Assembly (NCBI RefSeq): GCF_043290135.1
Contig: NW_027464588.1
Location: 8,546,001 to 8,610,000 of the forward strand
Direction of reading: 5' to 3'
Length of the DNA: 64,000 bases
DNA from: Rhipicephalus microplus
Lineage: Eukaryota > Arthropoda > Arachnida > Ixodida > Ixodidae
Shown: positions 23,020 through 35,033 of the stretch, piece by piece
Numbering within the stretch: position 1 is the first letter of the stretch
How the letters are laid out: the number at the start of each line of letters is the position of its first letter
Notes under the pieces: generated by a model
Database searches by the model: none
What the model was told of the DNA's origin: nothing
The model's input: only the letters and a program-made list of their open reading frames with translations
Program-made: the position numbers and the translations under genes

Positions 23020-24671
23020 GCTGGATAGATGGATAGATGTGGCTGTACCCTTTAGATCGGGCGGCGGCTAACGCCCCCTAGCCGTAATGCTTAGTGAACT
23101 AACCACTAAATTTATTTTCCCCCTTTAAATAGTAAAGTTGGATGGGTACTTTGCAGCGAAGGGTTTAATTTTCACTCGTGTCTTGACTTAAGCCACCAAT
23201 CAGATAACCTCCTTCTAGTTAGTTCTACCCTCTTAAAGTCTATTTTGCCCTCACTTTCCCTAAACCCCAGTGCTTTGAAAAACTCTGCGCCATTAACCTG
23301 AACAACAAGGTGAAGCCCTTTACAGAACATTATCAAGTGTTCGGAAGTTTCTTTTTCCTCTCCACAAGCACTGCATACAGTGTCTACCCCTTCGTATTTG
23401 GCCCGATATGTCTTGGTTCGCAATACTCCCGTCCTGGCCTCAAACAGTAGAGAACTACCCTGAGTATTATCATAGATCCTTTCTTTGGCAATTTCCTGCT
23501 TAAAAGTTCGATAGATCTCTAGTGCAGACTTCTTAATCATGCCAATTCTCCCCATGTCAGTCTCCGTTTCCTGCAGTTCCTTTTTAACCGATAGTTCTTT
23601 CTGGTTTGGCCACCTGCTGTTTTCTAAGTATTTACCAGTCAATTTCCTGGTTCGCTTCCTCCATTTTGTTTCGACATTCTTCATGTACAAGCAGCTGAAA
23701 ACCTTCATAGCCCAACGCTCCTCCCCCATTTCTCTCAATCGCTTCTCAAATTTTATCTTGCTGCTAGCTTCCCTGCCTTCAAATGATGTCCATCCCATAT
23801 CACCTTGTACTCCCTGATTTGGTGTATTCTCGTGAGCTCCTAAAGCCAGCCTACCCATTCCACGTTGCTTAATTTCTAATCTTGCTTGAACTTCTGATCT
23901 CATGCACAAGACTGCATTGCCGAACGTCAGCCCAGGAACCATGACCCCTTTCCATATTCCTCTCACAACATCACACCTACTGTAATTCCACAGTACCCTA
24001 TTTTTCATCACTGCTGCATTCCTGTTATCTTTAGTCGTCACGCATATTTCGTGTTCCCTCAGGTACTCGGTCCCATTGCATATCCATACGCCCAGTTATT
24101 TGTATTTATCTGTTATCTCTAGTGTGACTTCCTGTATTCTAAGCTCACTACCTTTGTTATCATTGAAAATCATGACTACTGATTTTTCCTAACTGAATCT
24201 AAAATCTAACCTATCTCCCTCATTACCGCAGATGTCCATCAACCTCTGCAAATCTTCCTTGTTGTCGGCCATTAGCACTATATCATCTGCGTAGATTAAT
24301 GCTGGTAGTGCCTGATCAATGAGTTTTTCTTGTTTGACTAAAGAGAGGCTGAAGCCAAGTTTACTTGCCTCTAATTTGGCCTCTAATCCTTGTAGGTACA
24401 TCATGAACAAGAAGGGTGACAGTGGGCAGGCCTGCCTAAGTCCACGTTTCACCACTGTGGGCTTGGATACCTGTTTTTCCCACTTTTTAAATACCTTGTT
24501 AGTTTTATAGACTTCCTTTAAACGATTAGTGACTCCATCTTTTACACCCAGTGTTTCTAGTATTCCCCACAAGTCCTCTTGAACCACGCTATCGTACGCT
24601 CCCTTGAATTTCTGCAGGCCGGTAGGAAACTTCACAGCGCAGCGCCTGATCTTGTGAAACGGCGCAGCCAT
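23020..24671 (-). mobile_element. 5'-truncated non-LTR retrotransposon, reverse strand
   Basis: The element runs from the RT palm to the C-terminus and a 3' UTR. It ends in an ATCC-type tail (TGGATAGATGGATAGATG on the + strand at about 23021-23038). The 5' end near 24.67 kb is abrupt, as expected for 5' truncation. The RT wording differs from the L1/Tx1, CR1 and RTE copies in this window, so it is a fourth LINE family. Its clade is not clear to me. Confidence 0.8.
23172..24671 (-). pseudogene. LINE RT and C-terminal domain, one frame with two stops
   Basis: The two long frames 24189-24671 and 23172-24041 are in the same reading frame. The gap between them is open except for two nonsense codons: one after LDFRFS and one in KYK*LGV. 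Visible RT parts are FKGAYDSVVQEDLW (first catalytic Asp position lost or outside the copy), RGLRQACPLSPFLF (Gly to Ala in RQGCP) and LIYADDIVLMADN (Asp pair intact). The C-terminus carries CSACGEEKETSEHLIMFC, a CCHC-like zinc knuckle. Few lesions suggest fairly recent insertion. Confidence 0.8.
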
Positions 24672-26065
24672 GCAGGCAGGGCATTCAATTCCCTCCCTAT
24701 TTTTCGTATACTACTGTCCTTCTGTACATCGTAGAACACATAACAGTAATGATAGCAAACAGATCATTGATTCGGGTAGGCTTGGTGTTTTTATTTAAAA
24801 TGGAACAACGAGGAAGCTGCTGAAGCTCGTGCCTGTATACACCTGCTTTATATGGAGATGAAACTTTAACGAAAAAAAAAACGTAATGATAAACAGTAGG
24901 CTCATAACAAACAACATTTCTCTGAGGGTGCATGGAATATATGTCCCATGCAAGGCTATGCATTGCAGTCCTTACTGCATTAATTATGTACACGTACTGC
25001 AGGGCATGCAAGTGTATGCAGACACACGCTGACGAAATGACATTTTTTGCTACATACAAACGTGCACCGCACCAAATAAGACGCACGTGTTTGTATAGTC
25101 AGGGAACACTCGTGAATATTGATGAAATCACGCAGCTCGCTTACAGTATAAAACAAACACAATTGCGAACAACAAAATGCGACGCTTTTTAAAGAGGCGG
25201 ACCCAGGTTACGAGGAGAATTATCAGTATGGCATACACACCACGTGTCAAGCTTTTGCAACATCTAAAGAGACTAAATATGGAAAGTTGCCTTTGTAAGT
25301 TAACATGACAGTACCAAATGGAGAAGCCACATGAGAGAACAATTCATCGTGGGCTAAAAAATGTGTTTTAAATATTATACGCAGCTTTGCAAGATAATAT
25401 CGAAGAGTTTTACTAGTGTAGGTGTGGGAGGTGTAGGCCTGATAAAATGCGATGTTGCTTCAGAGCCTTTCTTTCGTAATATTGCAATTTTATTCAACTC
25501 TTTCAAACGCGGCACCGTAAATTTCTACTGGGTGCTCGAACACGGCAAGCAGGTCGCGGGGCAAAATCTTTGTAGCATTTTATTACCGAAACAGCGATAC
25601 TAGCAATGCTTGAGCTGCACTTGCTGTTTTCTAAATTGTAACCTCCTCAATCTCATCACTGTGATCAGGAAACAGAGAGGAAAAGCACAGCAGTAGTACG
25701 TAGAGAAATATTCAATTTCAAGCCCTTTAGCAATATCATCTAAACAAATTGCCAGTTCACTGTTGAATTCTCGATGGAAACAAACAGCTGATCAGGGACG
25801 CAAGCTTGGCTTGGCACTGGCTTGGCCGTTCATACAGAGCCAAAAGCCGCTGCAGGAAACTGGATTGCGGATCGTATTGAGACAAAATATTTTATACATT
25901 TTTGTTTCCTTTGTTTCATTTCTCTAATAGCTCTTGCGATGGCGTGGACCGCGCTTCGTGATCTCAGGTACCGGCGCCCTGTTTTTAAGTTTAGTATGGC
26001 GCACGATAATACATGATTGCGTGCTTTAATTTAAAAAGGTTCGCGAGTATGGCAGCAACACTGCA
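24672..26065. other. unassigned AT-rich sequence
   Basis: The 129-codon reverse frame at 24697-25086 and its neighbours lack domains and overlap frames on the other strand. Nothing supported. Confidence 0.4.
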
Positions 26066-26338
26066 ATGTCGGGAAGAGGAACGGAGAAGAGGATAGTAGT
26101 AGTATGGTGGCTAGCCACCATAGTAGTAGAACCAGTAGCAGGTGCATGCCCGGGTGGAGCGACTGATGCCCAGATGGAGGAATGTCAACCCGATGCCTTT
26201 TGTGTTGGCCGTTCTGGCAGTTCCGCCGACTTTATAGAAAGAGACGACCTTTTCTTCTCTTTTCTTGGGGCATCTTCTCTTTTCCTTCGGGCATCAGCGA
26301 CAACATTGACGGACGACGTGTTCGACTTCACCGTGCAC
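26066..26338 (+). CDS. candidate first exon of the 33-37 kb gene
   Basis: A GC-richer patch ends in a good donor (CAC then GTGAGTATAGG; GT at 26339). One frame starting at ATG 26066, or ATG 26174, runs to the donor and ends at phase 0. That is the phase needed by the next candidate exon at 31297. The translation has no domain (an acidic ERDDLFFSF and DDVFDF stretch), and a second frame is also open, so the exon may be entirely 5' UTR. If all five exons joined from ATG 26066 the frame would hold 325 codons. This is inference from splice sites and phase only. Confidence 0.3.
26103..26122. repeat. perfect 20-bp palindrome
   Basis: TATGGTGGCTAGCCACCATA is its own reverse complement. It lies within the candidate first exon. 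It could be a protein-binding site or chance. Confidence 0.5.
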
Positions 26339-29300
26339 GTGAGTATAGGTTGGTTTTTCATTCGAGTGAATTCTTGTTCAGATTTGCAAATTGTCGACTT
26401 CATCCTCATCACCTGTCACCGGTGATGAGTCACATACGTGTGATATTTAGGTGAAATAAATGATAATGCACATTTTCTGCTCCATTTGCGTGACTTAGCT
26501 ACACCAGGACATGAGGTAAAGCCTTTGTCGCCTAGCCACTAGCAGGCAAGATCGATCACTCGCATCCTTCAGTTCACGAATCAACGCGCCTGCCTTAAAA
26601 TTAGTAAGCTGCTCGCAAAGAAATCTTACCGAGGCAATTTTGTTTTCTGTGAACAATGCACCGTAGATTTGTCTTGAATAACAAAAAAAAACTTCAAAAA
26701 TAAATGTCGCGACCTTTTAGAAAACGCCGTGTCTAAGAGCTAGACGCGGCATTTTGTAGAAGGCTCATTAAATTCAGTATGTTTTCGTAGTTTCTGCTTG
26801 AAATTATTATTGTCTATGAATTTCATGGCCCAATCTTTTGCTTTGGCTGAAAATCTCGGCGGCAAAAACTTTGTTCAGTGTCCCTTTAAGGGCAGGTGTA
26901 GATGGCATCATTTCAGTCGAAAATCTTTTTGCTGGTTAACAATAAGGGTACTAACTAGAGTTCCAGATTTCATCAGCAACACATCGTCATGGCTTCATCA
27001 GATGCTGCATTATATACATTCTATCCTCGTTTTTAAATAGGTGTACAGTATAGTCCACTGTTACAGGAAACAAGCGAGCTCATGGGCAGTGAGCCATGTG
27101 GTGCTAACTGGCAGCGAGGCTTGTGAATGGGACGCATGCGCATAGAATCGGGGTGCACCCAGTTTTGTCTGCCATTTCTCCGCCTGTACGCATGACAGCA
27201 TTGGAAAGCGCATCCGTATTTTAGCTGCGCAATTTGTCTAGCCCAGTGCCTCCTGCTTCAGGGATTTCCTGTGAGCACAAAAAATGCATGATTTTAATCG
27301 TTGCTGAAGTGTTTTGCAAGTTGTCACCGTTAAAGCACATCATATTTTTCGCATAATGCTCGCTGCAACTAGCAAGTTTCGATGACTCAAAATGCTGTTC
27401 AGGTCTGATGTAGCAAACATTTTAAGCTCGTCCTCGTGACCATTAAATATTGCTTTATTAAATAATGGAAGGCAGAGTTGGTATCAGTTGATTTACAGTG
27501 TGAAAATGAAAAGTGCGAAGGACCGTGCCTCGCAAGTAAGCCCCGAGAGCATGAGCAGAGAAGTAGCAGATGAGGATGCTCATGCGCTGCATTTCCAAAT
27601 CTCACCAGCACTAATGCTTGACGGACTGCTGGCCACGCACTAGCGTGTTCTTTCTGAAACAGGACTTTGGCCCTGTAAGCAAGTTCTTGAAGGGCATAAG
27701 TAAAACGTAGAATGGGCCCCCTAAATGCACCCATCCTCGAACCATTGGGCTTATGAATTCGTGCCCTTTTAAAAATACAACTATTCTGAGCTATAAATTG
27801 TGACTGAACAGTGCACGAAGTTTAAAAATGGGAAAAAAGTCTTTAAATGTCCCCTTTATACATAGTGTTCTTGTGATGTCACTTCTGCCGTTGTCGCCCT
27901 CTCCCGCCATGCCCGGGTAACTCCCTGGGTACCTACGGCAGTTCACGAGCTGCAGTGCGGTTTGTTGGGGGCTCGTCATCTGTTGCTGTGAACGATGTGG
28001 AAGCATTGTGGTTTTTTGTTGTCTTATTTTAACGAGCTCATTGGATTAGGAAGGCCTCGCTCGTTCACTCGATACAAGACCAGATAATCAAGATGTGTGA
28101 CACATATACCAGCCACGGCGTACACCGGCAGCCCGCCACAACCTATGAGAGCCTATTATCTTGCTTTCACTACAAATTGCCTGGCCCAAAAACAAGTGAA
28201 AGCTCAAAATCTCTCGAGCCGCAATTTTAAGAGTGGATGTGCGAAGCGCAGCTGCTCCCATCGAAAACTAGTCGTGCAGAGCTAGGCAAGTTTACAAGAG
28301 ATATAATATTATGAATATATTGTCACGGCCTACGCCACCAAAGTAGCAATGCCCCCCCCCCAAGTGTTTTAAACAGTGCTGATGTTGAGGTTGAGCCTCT
28401 TTGATTGCAATTTGTGGAAATAGTCGAGGAAAATATTATACAAGGCAGATAGCGACTTTGCATGGTGTGTGCCGCGGTAATGCCAGTCATCACTTTATTT
28501 TTCGCGTATGCTTTAACACACTTTTCACTTTGTATTTTGCTTTTGTTGTACGCTAATGTACAGTGGAGTCACTGACAATGATAGAGACCGTGTATAGAAT
28601 TAATTGACTAATTTAAAAAAATCCTGACGCCCAACCTAAACCGATCGGCTATACTTCAAAGTGAACTAATATTGTTTCCCATTCTTTATAGTTTGTTTCA
28701 ATGCAATACCAAATCTCCGCGATCGCCATCACGATTTTAACCGCCTTCCTCGCCATCATGATTTTAACTGCGGACAAGTTTGTATGTACAGTATCTTGGT
28801 AAGCTATATCTGTTTGCAGGTAAATACTTGGCTATGGCACTTACCCGTAATGAAGTTGCACCTGAAGATGCAAATATTGCAAAGTTTCTTCAAGTAGCTT
28901 TTGTTAATCTGCACCAGCCAAATACGCTGGTACTTTTAGGAAAATCGGAATGTGCGTTCTCAATTTCAGGTTATAACTTTCAGCGAAGAAACACCCTAAG
29001 CTCTGCTCCCTCTGCATGGACTACTAAATCAACTTGCCTCACTAGCAGCTCATAATTTCTCAAACTTGCATCGTGAGGCAAAACTAAACGGGTGCAAGCA
29101 CGAGGAGACAACATGGCAGTTGTAGGCGATAGATTCGGTTGGTGCCCGGGCATGTTGGTGGCGCATTTCGGAAGTGACGAAAAGGCGCTGCGAGATGCAC
29201 GTGCACACTTTGTATAGTTGCTGTATTGGACAGCAAACTTTTTTTCTTATCTGAGCAGTTTTACCAAAGGAAGCTTCATCATATGGCGTGATAAATGAAG

Positions 29301-30030
29301 CGAATCCACAGGTTGAACCACATCATAGCCTCGCTGTGCTTTTGTACTTTTTTTAGCTCGCAAAATTTATTTGTACATATAAGTGACAACTTGCCAGTAA
29401 TAAGGCAGCACTTGTTTCTTTACCATATGATCATCTCCGGTGTGCTGCTGCCTCAATACTTCAAATTCTAAGCATTTACACCATTGTATGCTAACTTTTC
29501 CTTCGAAGTGAGACAAGCCACATGTGTATCGTAGATCAAGAAGCATGCCAGTTTTACGTACTTGCAAGGTAAACATCAGAAATGCACAGTTGATCAAAAA
29601 TACTAGTTTAATGGTGCATCTACATAGCAGAGCACCTGTGGCACCTCGGGAACAAGATAATGCCACATATGTTACAAGAGATAATAAAAAAGACAGGGGA
29701 CGTTCCGTGAACAAATACAAACAAAAATAAAATGGCACGTGGCAGCGAGCGAAGGCGGCAAGGGGGGGGGGGGGGGGGGAGCCCGTGGGAATTCGGCAGA
29801 TGAACGTAAGGTGTGTGTTTAATATGTGGAAGAAAAAAAAACAAAATTTTGGCGACTGAAATGAAGGTGACTTAGTGAGTGCGCTCATGACGAGAGTAAA
29901 CACGGTTATTATTTTTTTTTTCAAATCTCTTTTGAAAGCCACAAAAAATCTGTATGTGGTGCAGCCTAACAGAAGGTTCGTGAAGGCAAATTATGAATTC
30001 GTCGTTGTACAAAGGCCCATTTTTTTTTTT
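26339..30030. other. long stretch without a supported gene (possible intron)
   Basis: It holds an imperfect 15-bp-arm hairpin at 26721-26755, a C run near 28352 and a G run near 29761. The frames at 27399-27734, 28780-29055 and 29367-29942 have no recognisable domain. If the candidate first exon is real, this is intron. Confidence 0.4.
29761..29780. repeat. poly-G run
   Basis: About 20 consecutive G. Such runs are prone to length error in sequencing. Confidence 0.9.
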
Positions 30031-30298
30031 TCATGCGTACCATCCCCGCCGCGGTGGTCTAGTGGCTAAGGTACTCGGCTGCTGACCCGCAGGGCGCAGG
30101 TTCGAATCCCGGCTGCGGCGGCTGCATTTCCGATGGAGGCGGGAATGTTGTAGGCTTGTGTGCTCAGATTTAGGTGCACGTTAAAGAACCCCAGGTGGTC
30201 TAGATTTCCGGAGCCCTCCACTACGGCGTCTATCATAATCATATAGTGGTTTTGGGACGTTAAACCCCACATATCAATCAATCAATCATGCGCACCAT
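30031..30298 (+). mobile_element. tRNA-derived SINE (Ruka-like), copy C
   Basis: The body is 30044-30285, with intact A box (CTAGTGGCTAAGG) and B box (GGTTCGAATCC). The target duplications TCATGCGTACCAT and TCATGCGCACCAT differ by one base. The tail is ATCAATCAATC. Confidence 0.93.
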
Positions 30299-31007
30299 AA
30301 ATAGTGCTCAAAATTTAATTGCATATGTTGTTTTCATCCTCGCTGTATTCCGTGCTGTTTATGATGTAAAAAAAAAGTAGCACCCTGAAGTGGTGCTGCT
30401 TTTGGGTAACAGTTGAAAATTGCGGGGTGCATGAATGTGGAATACTGCCGCTTACACTCAAATAACTCTTGTGGTCACCTAACACTGTTTGCAGCATGTG
30501 TTGTGTATACACAGCTGCATATTTCCTAGCTAGAAAAATTTGGTTTTAGGTGTTTCACGCCATTTTTCATGTAACTATTCCACAATTGCACACACTGATC
30601 AGCAGGCTTTCAATTGCGCTGAAGGACACAGGTGCCATAAAATTCATAGTCGATTCTTTCAAGAAACCTTATGTAAAGGCCAAAGCTTCATGCGTACATA
30701 CATACACACACACCATATTGTTTTTTGTACTTTATGAAAGCTGCGAAGGTCTCATGTGCCTCCAAGCGTAACCTGTCTTATTTATTCTCCATCACCGCAA
30801 AAGTTTTGTGAGTTTCAAATAAAAGTACTTTGCGCATGGCCACGTTTGGGTAATTTTTTGTGTAGGTGTTATTTGAGCAGCCTACAGTGTTTACTTTATA
30901 AGCCTGTATGTATATGTTGCATTATAAGGATGCAGAATGTGTGTGGCTGTACAATATAGATGAAGTGTAAAAATTGTGTCTATTGTAGTGTTCTTGCAAC
31001 CAATCTT
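30299..31007. other. unassigned sequence (possible intron)
   Basis: Short frames only. No supported feature. Confidence 0.35.
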
Positions 31008-31233
31008 ACCCCCGTATTCTAGAACGTCCCTCCACTCAATGCTTCACCTTCACTTGAGATGGCTGGTGGGAGCGCCGTCTCTAAGCAGAGAAAGTCGCTG
31101 CATGTCAGCAATAATCTGCTGTGATTCTCAAGTAGCGCAGCGTCGCTTTCAAACGAGCAGCGGCACAGTGCTCAACTCTGTCAAGTGAAGGGTGAAAGTC
31201 GAGTCGGGGAGCGTTTATGAATATGGGGGTTAG
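31008..31233. mobile_element. MITE with ~50-bp terminal inverted repeats
   Basis: The left end CCCCCGTATTCTAGAACG and the right end (read in reverse) CCCCCATATTCATAAACG match. The similarity continues for about 50 bases to a shared CACCTTCACTTGA-like inner limit. The element body is about 31009-31230, flanked on both sides by TTA. A 3-bp TTA duplication and short non-coding body fit a PIF/Harbinger-type MITE; that placement is inference. It ends 66 bases before the candidate exon at 31297. Confidence 0.75.
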
Positions 31234-31296
31234 TTTTGTTGTCTTGTTAACCTGCCATTAACACTGGATTGATGCTACTTTGCTCTAGCTGTACAG

Positions 31297-31351
31297 TGCT
31301 CTCCAAGGCTCAAGGAGGCACCGCACGGGGAAGGCTCGGAGCAAACCATGC
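31297..31351 (+). CDS. candidate 55-nt internal exon
   Basis: CTGTACAG precedes the segment and GTGAGTTT follows it, a strong donor. It is 55 nt, and in phase 0 it is open and encodes a polar stretch ending GEGSEQTM plus one extra base. The next exon, at 33503, needs exactly one base from its predecessor, so the phases agree. Nothing else supports it. Confidence 0.4.
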
Positions 31352-33502
31352 GTGAGTTTCCTTTCATTGTTACACTATGCACGTATTAAGTGATAGACTT
31401 TAATGTATGCTATTTGTATTGTGCAAGTTTTTGGGGACATACAACTTCCAACACTTATATGTTCTGACGAAAATCACGCAAGAATGAGAGAAGCTTGTGC
31501 AAAAATTATGCAAGACTGTAAGAAGCTTTTGCAGAAGTCTGTGAAATGAAGTTTTGAAAATTTGTGGCAATGTGTCATTGTACAGTGGTCAACAGTCTTG
31601 CTCAGCATGCTTGACTGCAGAGCTCCCGTCTGCACAGGCGCATCTACGGAGTGCCTGATGCATGATGGGCCAAATGTCAGCCTGCACACTGGTGCCTCTT
31701 ATCCCCGTTTGTCTGTTACATCAGTGTCTCTTGTAAAGGGGATCAACTGTGCTACCTTTTTTTTTCGAATGTAATGAGTTCTTTTTCCAGATTATTGTTG
31801 TTTTAAGGTAGAGCCTCACATTTCTATCAAATACTGAAGATTCTATTTTTCCTTCTAGATGCTATGAAGTCACTCCTTGTGTTACAATAGAGTGAACACT
31901 GTTATGAGAAAAGCTACTTTATGGAGTTAACTCACTCCATATTGACTTAACACACAGAGTTGGTGAAAACTACACTCCATTCCAGCTGCATTAGGAATAA
32001 TATTCATTTGCATATTTCTGTTTCTTTTGTTTGTTTGTTGTCTGGAGGTTTGGAGTATAGGGTGGCCAGAGGGCACTGTGTAGTCTTTCTTCATCTTCCC
32101 AATTTTGTGAACATCAATTGATAGCCGTATGGGAAGCAGCCAGCATGCTGAAACAGCGGTGCAAGCATGCAAGATGTTCACCATTGCATGCAGTCAGTTG
32201 CTGTGAGCAACCCACTGCATACAATTAACTGCGAGTGGTGAACTAACGCTGCACTATGTGTGCCTCCTCGAAAGCTGCAATGGTAAAGTGCCACAATCGT
32301 ATAGTAACATGGATAAAATCGCAATTTGTTTGTTGAATAATTTTGCAATAGAATCAATGGAGCTTTGGATAAATTTGTGTATCTGCCTGGTTCATCAAAG
32401 CTACAGAGTCAAATGCGGTATGTACTCGCGTATTATGTGTACTTTTTTTGTCGATCCGGTTATGTGCGAAGCTAGTAGGAATCGCTGGCCTAAAAGCCCA
32501 ACTGAGAATGGGAATATATGTTGCAGGCGCTGTCACAGCTGTCTCAAAGCGGATTGTCATTTGTTTGCGAAGCCTGTTCAAATGCTTGAAGTTCTTCCGA
32601 ACATTGCTCACAAAAACCAGTTCCCACGACAAGGTTATACCAGAGAACATAAGTACTCTGCAATAATTGTCGGGAACCCAATGCAAAGTAAGATGCAGAC
32701 AAGGAAGCGCGATGCCAACACAGTGCTCTGTGTGTCGCCCTTCATGTGTGTGTGTCCCCATTCCTTGTTCCAGTCTTCTATTGCGTTGTGTTCCCTCCGA
32801 TATCTAACCAACACACCCAAGCTTCTATGCTAAGTCTTATTCAACGCACTCTTCTGCTGGCTCCCATACTGAATATTGCATGTCGGAGAACTCGACGCTG
32901 ATGTGCTTAGCGGTAGCACGGTTTCAGTTTTCTTCGGTAAGCTTTATAACAGCAATCTGCCTCGTATATAATTATTGTAGCCTATTACAAGGAACGGTAA
33001 AAACGCAATGGCCAGATGGCGAAACCAAAAAAAAAAGAAAATGAGTGCGAAAACCTGCCTCATCTAGTTGATGTGACAGGTCCTTGCACGCGTTCAACAT
33101 CTGTGCTGTGTCTCGGGAATACATTCTTGCCGTGGAAGAGGTGGGAAGATAGGAGGCAAACCTTTAGGCATTTCGGACTACACATAAACAGGTTACGGTT
33201 TTCAAGTTCGATATTCTAGGGAAAGCATAAAAGTTCATGGAAGAAGGAACCTTGCACTCAGCGCATTTTGTGTAAGACTGCACTTGCCTGCTCGACAAGA
33301 GATGTGCCTGACCAGAGCATCATGAAGTCAAATGTGTCTGTGTGTGTGCTGGCAAGGTGGCTCGGGCTGGTTGGGGAGGGCAAAGTATGCGAGCAAAAAA
33401 GTTTCTTGTAGTAAAGCAGGCTGGCTAATTATACTGGTGAGCAAATTATGTGAGGATGCAAATTGTGCGAGTAAATATAGTATGTACACTTGTATGTTTC
33501 AG
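31352..33502. other. intronic or intergenic sequence
   Basis: The 191-codon frame at 32258-32833 and its 135-codon antisense partner have no domain and low-complexity Cys-rich ends. I do not call either. Confidence 0.4.
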
Positions 33503-33729
33503 CTCTGTTGCTACGGATCCTGCGGATCGAACTTGGCATCCGGCAGCAACAAAGAGAGGTTCTGCAGGAGATGCGACAGCTGAAGCTCGAGGTACGGCTC
33601 TTGTCCGTGCCTCAGCACGCCCAGCCAGCACAGCCCCCTTCTGACCTTCCCCGGCTGCCTGCTGGTACAATTGGAGACGTGGAGGCAGCAGAGGCAGCTG
33701 TGCAGAGTGAAGCTGTGGCTGCGGCTTTG
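33503..33729 (+). CDS. host gene exon: coiled-coil segment of a DUF4806-like protein
   Basis: Bounded by TGTATGTTTCAG and a GTGTGT donor at 33730. The exon is 227 nt, starts in phase 1 (one base from the previous exon) and ends at phase 0. It encodes RILRIELGIRQQQREVLQEM, a clear amphipathic heptad pattern, then RQLKLEV and a Pro/Ala-rich linker. A short coiled coil just before the globular domain is the usual layout of arthropod DUF4806 proteins. No catalytic function is known for that family; a role in protein or DNA binding would be a guess. It joins in phase to the exon at 36754 across a 3-kb intron that holds a transposon. Confidence 0.6.
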
Positions 33730-33925
33730 GTGTGTATTTCTTGATTTTTAATATGCCTATGTAACATGCAGAAATTTAGTACTGCTTTAAGATACTGTGT
33801 TTCATGAAACAAGCTAGCCAGGTAATCTCATGAGCCACTGTATTACAGTCGAATATGAATAATTCGTACTCAAAGAGGCCAGAAAATTTGTTCAAATTAA
33901 AAGAAGTTCAATATAATGAAAGTTA

Positions 33926-35033
33926 CCGTAATTACTTGAATCTAACACGCACCTCTTTTCCGGTTAAGAGAGTTTATGAATCGCATGCGCGTTAGAATCG
34001 AGTACGAAAAAAAAATGAATATGGTCATTCTATTGCCATCGCCACTTACAAATTGGCCGCCCCCTACGTGCGTCGGCATGGCGCGTCGGTCATTTCTGCC
34101 TATGTGTTTCCCATGTGCGGTACTTCATACGTGTGCTGAGGAGTTCGTCATCTTGTACTACATTAGCATCGACGACATGGTAGGGCCGACTCCAAAAATT
34201 CGACGAGTGCACCACAATGCCGCTTCTAAAAGAAAAGTCATCGCGTGTGCCGGAACGGACAGAAATCGGGCTGCATCGCGGTCATTCGAAGTTCCCGAAA
34301 CGTGCGTGCGGGACTGGCGGAAACAAAAGCAGGATATTGTCGACAGCAAAGATTCACGCAAAGGCTTCAGTGGACCACAGCAGGGTCGGTTTCCACAAAT
34401 TGAAGAGCTGCTCGGTGAGTATGTGATTAAGCAGTGAGCGGCACAGCGGCCCGTGACGACAGAACTGCTCCAAGTGCAGGCTATGCAGTTAGCCTTAGAA
34501 AAAGGGCTAATGCAGAGCCATTTTAAAGCGAGCAGGTGCTGGCTAACGAACTTTATGAAGAGAAAAGGCTTTGCCCTCCGAAGGCGAACGGGCATATGCC
34601 GGAAGTTGCCGGAGGAGTACGAAGAAAAGCTTCAGAGTCTTCAGCGGTTCCTCCTAAACTTGCGGCACAACAACAGCTACCTGCTTGGGCAAATCGGGAA
34701 TGCCGATCACACGCCTCTTTACTTCAACATGCCTGGCACCACAACCGTCTAGGAGAAAGGGGCGAAGCAAGTTTGTGTACTGACATCGGGCGACGGTAAA
34801 ACTAGAGTGACAGCAATGCTCCGTTGCACGTCAGATAGGCATAAGCTTCCCCCGTACTTCATATTTAAACGGAAGACGCTCTCAAAAATTGTCGTTTTCC
34901 CGAGTGGTGTGATCAAGCGGGCCAACGTGAAAAAAGGGTGCGCGTTGCAACCGATGTCTTGTTTTTTTTTTTTTTGTCGTGGAAACTGGGCGCGCATTAC
35001 AATCTAGGGCGTGGTAGAATAGAGTAAATACGG
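33926..35033 (+). mobile_element. pogo/Tigger-like DNA transposon, internally deleted
   Basis: The left terminus CCGTAATTACT and the right terminus (reverse) CCGTATTTACT match at 10 of 11 bases. Similarity continues through TCTA.CACGC. TA flanks both sides, the target site of Tc1/mariner/pogo elements. It encodes a degenerate pogo-type transposase on the + strand. The element is about 1.1 kb, shorter than an autonomous copy. Confidence 0.8.
34178..34978 (+). pseudogene. pogo/Tigger-like transposase, truncated
   Basis: The product would bind the terminal repeats and cut them with a DDD/DDE catalytic domain. One frame runs through the whole region with only two stops, at 34435 and 34750. The N-terminus has NRAASRSFEVPETCVRDWRK, a CENP-B/pogo helix-turn-helix. 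A second DNA-binding block follows (SRCWLTNFMKRKGFALRR), then IGNADHTPLYFNMP with the first catalytic Asp, and KLPPYFIFKRKTL. The frame then enters a T run at about 34962 and reaches the right terminus, so the second and third acidic residues are missing. It cannot be active. Lack of further frameshifts suggests modest age. Confidence 0.8.

Noticed and set aside
27399..27734. 111-codon reverse frame
   Set aside because: No domain and no splice or start context. It may be part of an unplaced repeat.
29367..29942. 191-codon reverse frame
   Set aside because: It crosses a poly-G run and T-rich blocks that produce Pro and Phe runs. No family features.
32258..32833. 191-codon forward frame with a 135-codon antisense partner
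   Set aside because: No domain, uneven Cys-rich composition, and open on both strands. Possible splice sites inside give no sensible product.
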